DNA from: Achromobacter aegrifaciens
GTDB lineage: Bacteria; Pseudomonadota; Gammaproteobacteria; Burkholderiales; Burkholderiaceae_B
Assembly (NCBI RefSeq): GCF_902859735.1
Contig: NZ_CADIJY010000001.1
Span: 434,001 to 498,000, forward strand
Direction: 5' to 3'
DNA: 64,000 bases
Below the pieces are notes generated by a model. It worked only from the letters and a program-made list of their open reading frames with translations. It ran no database searches and was not told where the DNA came from. Both the position numbers and the translations under genes were made by a program. Every line of letters begins with the position of its first letter. Within the stretch, counting starts at the first letter, position 1. This document shows positions 59,344 to 64,000 of this stretch, one piece after another.

Positions 59344-60411
59344 ATGGACCGTTTTCAGGCTATGCAGGTGTTTGTGCGCGTCGTGGACGCCAATAGCTTC
59401 ACCCGGGCGGCCGACAGCCTCTCGCTTCCGCGCACCACCGTCACCACCATCATCCAGAACCTCGAACGCCTCTTGGGCGTGCGCCTGCTCAACCGCACCA
59501 CGCGCCGTATCGGCCTGACGCCCGACGGCGCGGGCTATTACCAGCACTGCGTGCGCATTCTGGCCGACGTCGAGGAAACCGAGGCCTGCTTCCAGGAAGC
59601 GGCCCTGCGCCTGAAGGGCAGGCTGCGCATCGATGCCCCAACCTGCATCGGGCGGCTGATCCTGATCCCCTCATTGTGTGATTTCCACGACAAATACCCC
59701 GACGTGGAGCTGGTGCTGGGCCTGGGCGACCGCCCGGTCGACATGGTGCAGGAGGCCGTGGATTGCGTGATCCGCGCCGGCGACCTGGAGGATTCCAGCC
59801 TGGTCGCGCGCCGCATCGGCACGCTGCAGAGCGTGACCTGCGCCTCGCCCACCTATGTGGCGCGCCATGGCTTGCCGCAGAGCATCGACGAACTGCGCGA
59901 CCATCACGCCGTGCACTATTTCTCCAGCCGTACCGGCCGCAATTGCGCCTGGGATTTCCGGGTCGACGGCAAGCACCAGGAAGTCGAAATGAAGGGCGTG
60001 GTGTCGGTGAACGAATCCGGCGCCTACCTGGATTGCGGGCTCAAGGGCTTCGGCTTGATCCAGACACCGCGTTACATGGCGCTGCCGCACCTGCAATCGG
60101 GCGAACTCATCGAGGTGCTGCCGCAATGGAAGCCCAGCCCCACCGCGATTTCGGTGCTGTATCCGCAAAGCCGCCAGCTGTCGCCCAAGGTGCGCGCCTT
60201 CACCGACTGGGCCGCTGAATTGTTCGCCAGCTGCCCGCTACTGAGCGGCCGCGACGAGACCGATCCGGCCGCGGCCAGCTGCAGCGTCTACGCCCGCGGG
60301 GCCGGCCAGGCGAACGCCGCGTCGTCCGCCGCGCCCAGGCCTGCGCTGGAGGAATACCTGCCGCCGCGCCGCCGTACCGCGCGCGAAGAGGCCGCGGAGT
60401 ACGCGTTGTAA
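59344..60411 (+). CDS. LysR family regulator, probable activator of the MexEF-type operon
   Basis: 355 residues. The winged helix is FQAMQVFVRVVDANSFTRAADSLSLPRTTVT, followed by LERLLGVRLLNRTTRRIGLTPDG and a typical effector domain ending near residue 305. A C-terminal extension of about 45 residues, rich in Ala, Pro and Arg, is unusual for the family. MexT is the LysR activator of mexEF-oprN in Pseudomonas; an equivalent role here is inferred from the divergent position. ATG at 59344 is preferred. Confidence 0.9.
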   Translation: MDRFQAMQVFVRVVDANSFTRAADSLSLPRTTVTTIIQNLERLLGVRLLNRTTRRIGLTPDGAGYYQHCVRILADVEETEACFQEAALRLKGRLRIDAPTCIGRLILIPSLCDFHDKYPDVELVLGLGDRPVDMVQEAVDCVIRAGDLEDSSLVARRIGTLQSVTCASPTYVARHGLPQSIDELRDHHAVHYFSSRTGRNCAWDFRVDGKHQEVEMKGVVSVNESGAYLDCGLKGFGLIQTPRYMALPHLQSGELIEVLPQWKPSPTAISVLYPQSRQLSPKVRAFTDWAAELFASCPLLSGRDETDPAAASCSVYARGAGQANAASSAAPRPALEEYLPPRRRTAREEAAEYAL

Positions 60412-60561
60412 GCGCATGGCGTGGGGGGCGGATCCGCCCTCCACCTGGGGAATCACGGGAAACCCCGTAGTAAATACAGACCTTGCGTCCCTCGAATTGC
60501 ATGAAACGTCTGTATAGTCCGACAGTCAAAGCCTACAACGTCCTTACTGTCGATCCGCTCC

Positions 60562-61662
60562 ATGCAGCCTGTACTACCCGCTTACCTGATCGCCCGTTGG
60601 CTTTTGTTGCTCGTGCTGTTGGCGGGGGTGTACTTCCTCAGCGGTTTCCTGGTCCCCGCGCTCGCCGCACTCATCATCGGCCTGGCCAGCTGGCCCTTGT
60701 ACCAGCGGCTGGTCGCGCGCTGCGGCGGCCGCAACGCGCTGGCAGCCTCGCTGGCGCTGCTGGTGGTGATCGTCGTGCTGATCGTGCCGATGTCGTTCGC
60801 GCTGTCCTACGCCATCAAGGAAGCCAGTACCTTCTTCGCCTGGGCCATCGCCGCCAACCGCCATGGCGTGGCCGTGCCCAACTGGATCACCTCCATGCCT
60901 GTAGTGGGCGAGCGCCTGAGCCAGTACTGGGAATCCTATATCGGCCAGCCCCATGCGCTGGGCGCCCTGGTCGAGGCCGTCAGCGGCGAGCATCTGGGCA
61001 ATATCTACCGGATGGTCCTGGCGGCCACGGGCAATGTGTTCCAGTTGCTGCTGACCGTGCTGTTCATGCTGATCACGCTGTTCTTCGTCTACAAGGACGG
61101 CATCCGCATGGTGGCCCAGCTGGACGTGCTGGGCGAACGCATCCTGCCTGCCCGCTGGCAGCGCTTTTCGCGCGTGGTGCCGGCCACCATCAACTCCACC
61201 GTCACCGGCATGGGCCTGATCGCCCTGGGCGAGGGCGTGGTGCTGGGCATCGCCTACTGGGTGGCGGGCGTGCCGTCGCCCGTGCTGCTGGGCGTGGTCA
61301 CCGGCTTCATGGCGCTGATACCCGGCGGCGCGCCGCTGTCGTTCACGCTGGTGTCGCTCTATCTGGTCGGCTCGGGCCATCTGGTGGCGGGCATCGCGCT
61401 GATGGTGTGGGGCAGCGTGGAACTCTTCATCGTCGACAAGACCCTGCGTCCGCGGCTGGTGGGCGGGCCGGTCAAGCTGCCTTTCCTGCCGACCTTCTTC
61501 GGGTTGGTGGGGGGCGTGAAGACGATGGGCATCGTCGGGCTGTTCGTCGGCCCCGTGCTGATGGCCCTGCTGGTGGCGGTGTGGCGCGAATGGGTGCACC
61601 ATGAGGTGCAGGAACGCGATGCCGCCCGCATCAATCCTCCCGCCCAACCCCCTGCTGCTTGA
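60562..61662 (+). CDS. AI-2E family transporter (YdiK/PerM-like)
   Basis: 366 residues, about eight membrane segments arranged as in AI-2E permeases. The family motifs LVPALAALIIGLASWPLYQRL at the start and IPGGAPLSFTLVSLYL, LFIVDKTLRPRLVGGPVKLPFLPTFFGLVGG near the end are present. The family exports small molecules; some members are Na+/H+ antiporters. The substrate is not known. It overlaps or abuts the next gene. Confidence 0.9.
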   Translation: MQPVLPAYLIARWLLLLVLLAGVYFLSGFLVPALAALIIGLASWPLYQRLVARCGGRNALAASLALLVVIVVLIVPMSFALSYAIKEASTFFAWAIAANRHGVAVPNWITSMPVVGERLSQYWESYIGQPHALGALVEAVSGEHLGNIYRMVLAATGNVFQLLLTVLFMLITLFFVYKDGIRMVAQLDVLGERILPARWQRFSRVVPATINSTVTGMGLIALGEGVVLGIAYWVAGVPSPVLLGVVTGFMALIPGGAPLSFTLVSLYLVGSGHLVAGIALMVWGSVELFIVDKTLRPRLVGGPVKLPFLPTFFGLVGGVKTMGIVGLFVGPVLMALLVAVWREWVHHEVQERDAARINPPAQPPAA

Positions 61663-61667
61663 ATGCC

Positions 61668-62438
61668 ATGTTGTTGCCTGATGACCAAATAGCCGTCCTG
61701 CGCGAGCAGGGCTTCGTGGTGGCGCGCCAGTTCGCCAGCCCGGAACAGGTGGCGGCGCTGCGCGCCGTTGCCGAACGCCATTTGCGCGACCACGTCGCGC
61801 CCATCGAATACGAAGCCGACCTGCGCTATCCCGGCGCGCCCGAGTCGCGCGCGGCCGAAGGCGGGCTGACCGTGCGGCGCCTGCTCGGCGCCTATGGCCG
61901 CGACCCCTTGTTCGCGCAATGGGCCGCCGATTCCCGCATCGGCCAGTGGCTGGGACGCTACTTCGGCGAAACGCCGGTGCTGTCCACCGTGCATCACAAC
62001 TGCGTGATGACCAAGCATCCGGCCTATGGCAGCCTGACCGGCTGGCACCAGGACATCCGCTATTGGTCGTTTTCCGACACCGATCTGGTGTCCACCTGGC
62101 TGGCGCTGGGCCCGGAAACGCGCGCCAACGGCGGCCTGTCCTTCATCCCGGGTTCGCACGCGGCCGCCTTCGCGCCGGAACAGTTCGACCAGCAGAAGTT
62201 CTTCCGCGACGACGCGCCCCAGAACGCCGAGTGGATCGCCCGCGCGGTCTGCCCCGAACTGCAGGCGGGCGACGTGGTGTTCTTCCATTGCCGCACCCTG
62301 CATGCCGCCCAGGGCAACGCCAGCGACCGCGTGAAGCTGTCGCTGGTGCATACCTACCATCCACAGTCCTGTCATCCGCTGCCGGGTACGCGCTCGGCCA
62401 GCCAGCCGGGCGTGCCGCTGACGGTCCCGGCCGCCTGA
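61668..62438 (+). CDS. Phytanoyl-CoA dioxygenase (PhyH) family protein
   Basis: 256 residues. The iron-binding triad of Fe(II)/2-oxoglutarate dioxygenases is HQD (in LTGWHQDIRYWSF) and a later histidine in CRTLHAAQGN, with an arginine in NASDRVKLSL for 2-oxoglutarate. The reaction is oxidation of an unknown substrate. ATG at 61668 is preferred; a TTG at 61659 that overlaps the preceding stop would add three residues. It probably shares a transcript with the AI-2E gene. Confidence 0.88.
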   Translation: MLLPDDQIAVLREQGFVVARQFASPEQVAALRAVAERHLRDHVAPIEYEADLRYPGAPESRAAEGGLTVRRLLGAYGRDPLFAQWAADSRIGQWLGRYFGETPVLSTVHHNCVMTKHPAYGSLTGWHQDIRYWSFSDTDLVSTWLALGPETRANGGLSFIPGSHAAAFAPEQFDQQKFFRDDAPQNAEWIARAVCPELQAGDVVFFHCRTLHAAQGNASDRVKLSLVHTYHPQSCHPLPGTRSASQPGVPLTVPAA

Positions 62439-62449
62439 TGCTCTGAGTC

Positions 62450-62483
62450 AGCGCCGCATTCTGCGGCGCTGTTCCTTTCTCGA
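62450..62483 (+). terminator. Rho-independent-like terminator after the PhyH gene
   Basis: Perfect 10-bp arms (62450-62459 and 62463-62472) with a three-base loop, then TTCCTTTCTCG. It lies 12 bases past the PhyH stop. Confidence 0.75.
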
Positions 62484-62606
62484 TCAGCCGCTACTGCGGC
62501 CCGTGCTGTCCGCCTGAAATCTTTCCGGGCGCGGCCCCGCATGCGCCGACTTTCCCGGTCCGGGTTCGTGTCCTGACGGGATCTTTCCCCTTGATTGTCG
62601 ACCACT

Positions 62607-62645
62607 GCGCCCGCTCGCTGGCGGGCTCGGCTGCGGGCGCTTTTT
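62607..62645 (+). terminator. Second hairpin with T-run before the fimbrial gene
   Basis: Arms GCGCCCGC and GCGGGCGC (62607-62614, 62633-62640) followed by five Ts. It may isolate the fimbrial promoter from upstream transcripts. There is no gene in the 441 bases between PhyH and the fimbrial subunit. Confidence 0.6.
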
Positions 62646-62675
62646 CCGGTGCTGAGAGGGCCTGCGCCAAAAAAT

Positions 62676-62718
62676 GGGCCTAGTCCTATGTCTTGCCCGG
62701 ATCGGAGAGGACTAGCCC
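62676..62718. promoter_or_regulatory. Interrupted palindrome upstream of the fimbrial subunit
   Basis: CTAGTCCT (within 62676-62687) and AGGACTAG (within 62708-62718) form an inverted repeat extended by GGG and CCC, with one bulged C. It lies about 160-200 bases before the fimbrial ATG. The layout suggests a site for a response-regulator type protein, possibly controlling expression. Confidence 0.5.
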
Positions 62719-62879
62719 GATGGGCGGCCTGCGCTGCGAAATCTACGATGCAGTTGTTGAGTACGCGAGCTGAAAAAGACCTGTCCCCAACGGTCCCTCA
62801 TGCACTAGCGCACGCAGCAAAGATCCGCCCGCAAAGGCGATTTCCCTCACCTCAAAAACCCCAACTTAAAAGACTCATC

Positions 62880-63413
62880 ATGAAAAAGACCCTCCTGACC
62901 GCTGCTCTGGCCATCGCCGGCCTCGCCTCTTTCGCCAGCGCCCACGCCGCCGACGGCACCATCGAATTCACCGGCAACATCACCGCCAACACCTGCGTCA
63001 TCAACGGCGGCAACGGCGGCGAGAACTTCACCGTGGCCCTGCCCACCGTGTCGGCCAAGACGCTGGAAACCGCAGGCGCCACCGCCGGCCGTACGCCGTT
63101 CAAGATCGCGCTGAGCAGCTGCACCACCGACCAGCCGGTTTCGGTCCACTTCGAAGGCGGCCCCACCGTTTCGCAAACCACCGGCCGTCTGATCGTTGAC
63201 GCCGGCGGCGCCGAGAAAGTCGAACTGGGCCTGCTGAACAACTCGTTCGGCGAAATCATGGCCGGCGCGGCCATCGGCCAGCAGAACTCGCAGACCGTGA
63301 CGCTGTCCGGCGGCAAGGCTGACCTGGACTACTTCGTCGAGTACCACTCGCTGGGCAACGCCACCGCCGGCGCCGCCAACTCGCGCGTGCAGTACTCGAT
63401 CTCCTACGAGTAA
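62880..63413 (+). CDS. Type 1 fimbrial major subunit
   Basis: 177 residues. A signal peptide (TLLTAALAIAGLASFASAHA) is followed by DGTIEFTGNITANTC, the usual fimbrial start with the first cysteine. A second cysteine lies in ALSSCTTDQPVSVHF, and the C-terminus ends SRVQYSISYE, the beta-strand with a penultimate tyrosine needed for donor-strand exchange. It is secreted by the chaperone-usher route and forms the pilus rod. ATG at 62880 is preferred. Confidence 0.92.
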   Translation: MKKTLLTAALAIAGLASFASAHAADGTIEFTGNITANTCVINGGNGGENFTVALPTVSAKTLETAGATAGRTPFKIALSSCTTDQPVSVHFEGGPTVSQTTGRLIVDAGGAEKVELGLLNNSFGEIMAGAAIGQQNSQTVTLSGGKADLDYFVEYHSLGNATAGAANSRVQYSISYE

Positions 63414-63421
63414 TGCGCCGA

Positions 63422-63499
63422 CTCGGCGGCTGCCTCCCCGGGGCCGCCGAGACAGGTGTTTCCCTGCAAGCCGTCTCACCCCGCTCCCCGAGACGGCTT
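63422..63499 (+). terminator. Tandem hairpins between fimbrial subunit and chaperone
   Basis: Two hairpins, arms 63422-63430/63443-63451 (9 bp) and 63468-63477/63490-63499 (10 bp, perfect). They lie between the subunit stop and the chaperone ATG. No T-run follows. They probably lower expression of the chaperone relative to the subunit by partial termination or mRNA protection. Confidence 0.6.
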
Positions 63500-63547
63500 G
63501 GAAGGAAACCGACCATAGACGCAGCATCCACCACCAAGGGCTACATC

Positions 63548-64000
63548 ATGAAAACTCTACGCCGCACCCTGATGGCCGCCGCAACGCTTGCCGCGGGCTG
63601 TTTTGCACTCCAGGCGCAGGCCAGCGTCGTTATTGCCAGCACGCGTGTGATCTATCCGGCGCAGGAGCGCGAAGTCACCATCAAGCTGAGCAACGACGGC
63701 CGTACGCCTGCCCTGGTTCAGTCGTGGCTGGACGACGGCAGCATCACCGACGCGCCGGAAACGCTGAAGGTCCCCTTCGTGCTGACGCCCGCCATCTTCC
63801 GCGTGGATCCCGGCAAGGGGCAGACCCTGCGTCTGATCCACACCAAGGAATCGATGCCGCAGGATAAGGAAAGCATGTACTGGCTTAACGTGCTGGAAGT
63901 CCCGCCCAAGGCTCAGGCCGGCGAAGACGCCAATCGCCTGCAGCTTGCCTTTCGCACGCGCATCAAGGTGATGTATCGCCCGCAAGGCCTGCCGGGCCAG
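63548..64000 (+). CDS. Fimbrial periplasmic chaperone (PapD-like), partial
   Basis: 151 residues before the right edge; no stop in the window. A signal peptide (TLMAAATLAAGCFALQAQA) precedes SVVIASTRVIYPAQEREVTI, the PapD N-terminal strand with the conserved arginine that anchors subunits. LVQSWLDDG, FRVDPGKGQTLRL and MYWLNVLEVPP are the next conserved blocks. It folds and delivers fimbrial subunits to the usher. The chaperone follows the subunit by 134 bases with two hairpins between. Usher and adhesin genes probably lie to the right. Confidence 0.93.
   Translation, partial: MKTLRRTLMAAATLAAGCFALQAQASVVIASTRVIYPAQEREVTIKLSNDGRTPALVQSWLDDGSITDAPETLKVPFVLTPAIFRVDPGKGQTLRLIHTKESMPQDKESMYWLNVLEVPPKAQAGEDANRLQLAFRTRIKVMYRPQGLPGQ

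Overview
This is a high-GC, densely packed bacterial chromosome segment. Gene families and gene order point to a betaproteobacterium of the order Burkholderiales, most likely Alcaligenaceae (Achromobacter or Bordetella type). The supporting signs are a rubredoxin-yqgE-ruvX-pyrB/pyrC-plsC block, a prepilin peptidase-coaE-zapD block, a DUF3460 gene, many LivK/H/M/G/F-type uptake operons, MuxABC/MdtABC-type and MexEF-type RND pumps, and a chaperone-usher fimbrial locus. The genus is inferred from memory of these families; no database was searched. No rRNA, tRNA, CRISPR array or intact insertion sequence was recognised.

Layout. 1-5.2 kb: a thiD-like gene running off the left edge (minus), then rubredoxin, yqgE, ruvX, an aspartate carbamoyltransferase-like gene, a dihydroorotase-like gene and plsC (plus); the two pyr-like proteins both lack most catalytic residues. 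5.2-6.0 kb: a convergent intergenic region full of palindromic repeats. 6.0-9.0 kb: glycerol kinase and an MFS exporter (minus). 9.0-11.6 kb: DUF3460, scpA, panC and a small LuxR-type HTH protein. 11.6-15.0 kb: an NlpE-like lipoprotein (minus), then prepilin peptidase, coaE and zapD. 15.2-24.2 kb: a four-gene RND efflux operon (adaptor, two pumps, outer-membrane channel). 24.2-26.4 kb: an SDR gene with a small membrane protein, divergent from a LysR regulator. 26.4-33.6 kb: an amidase and a periplasmic binding protein (minus), divergent from a LysR regulator and livMHGF, with a 25-bp palindrome in the shared promoter region. 33.8-34.4 kb: a VapBC-type toxin-antitoxin pair. 34.7-35.9 kb: an LtrA-family protein. 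36-39 kb: Nudix-ThiE fusion, DUF815 ATPase and argJ (minus). 39-41 kb: an unrecognised membrane protein and a MarR regulator. 41-45.8 kb: a second binding-protein/livHMGF operon. 46.1-52.5 kb: a siaABCD-type partner-switching and c-di-GMP operon with a fifth gene encoding a PAS-GAF-GGDEF-EAL protein. 52.5-53 kb: a second cluster of the palindromic repeats. 53-60.4 kb: a MexEF-OprN-type efflux operon (minus) divergent from a LysR regulator. 60.5-62.4 kb: an AI-2E-family permease and a phytanoyl-CoA dioxygenase-like protein. 62.5-64 kb: start of a fimbrial operon (major subunit, chaperone cut by the window edge).

How the parts work together. The window combines housekeeping blocks with nutrient uptake (two ABC systems), drug and envelope efflux (two RND systems and an MFS pump) and surface-attachment control (sia/c-di-GMP genes and fimbriae). 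Three LysR regulators sit divergent from the genes they probably control, each with a visible palindromic operator candidate. The strongest points for follow-up are: (i) two families of intergenic palindromic elements in which the core is conserved but the arms differ between copies and stay self-complementary; (ii) the five-gene sia-type operon; (iii) the linked degenerate PyrB and PyrC pair; (iv) an apparent 21-kb accessory insertion between zapD and the mutT/DUF815/argJ genes, which are usually adjacent in related bacteria.
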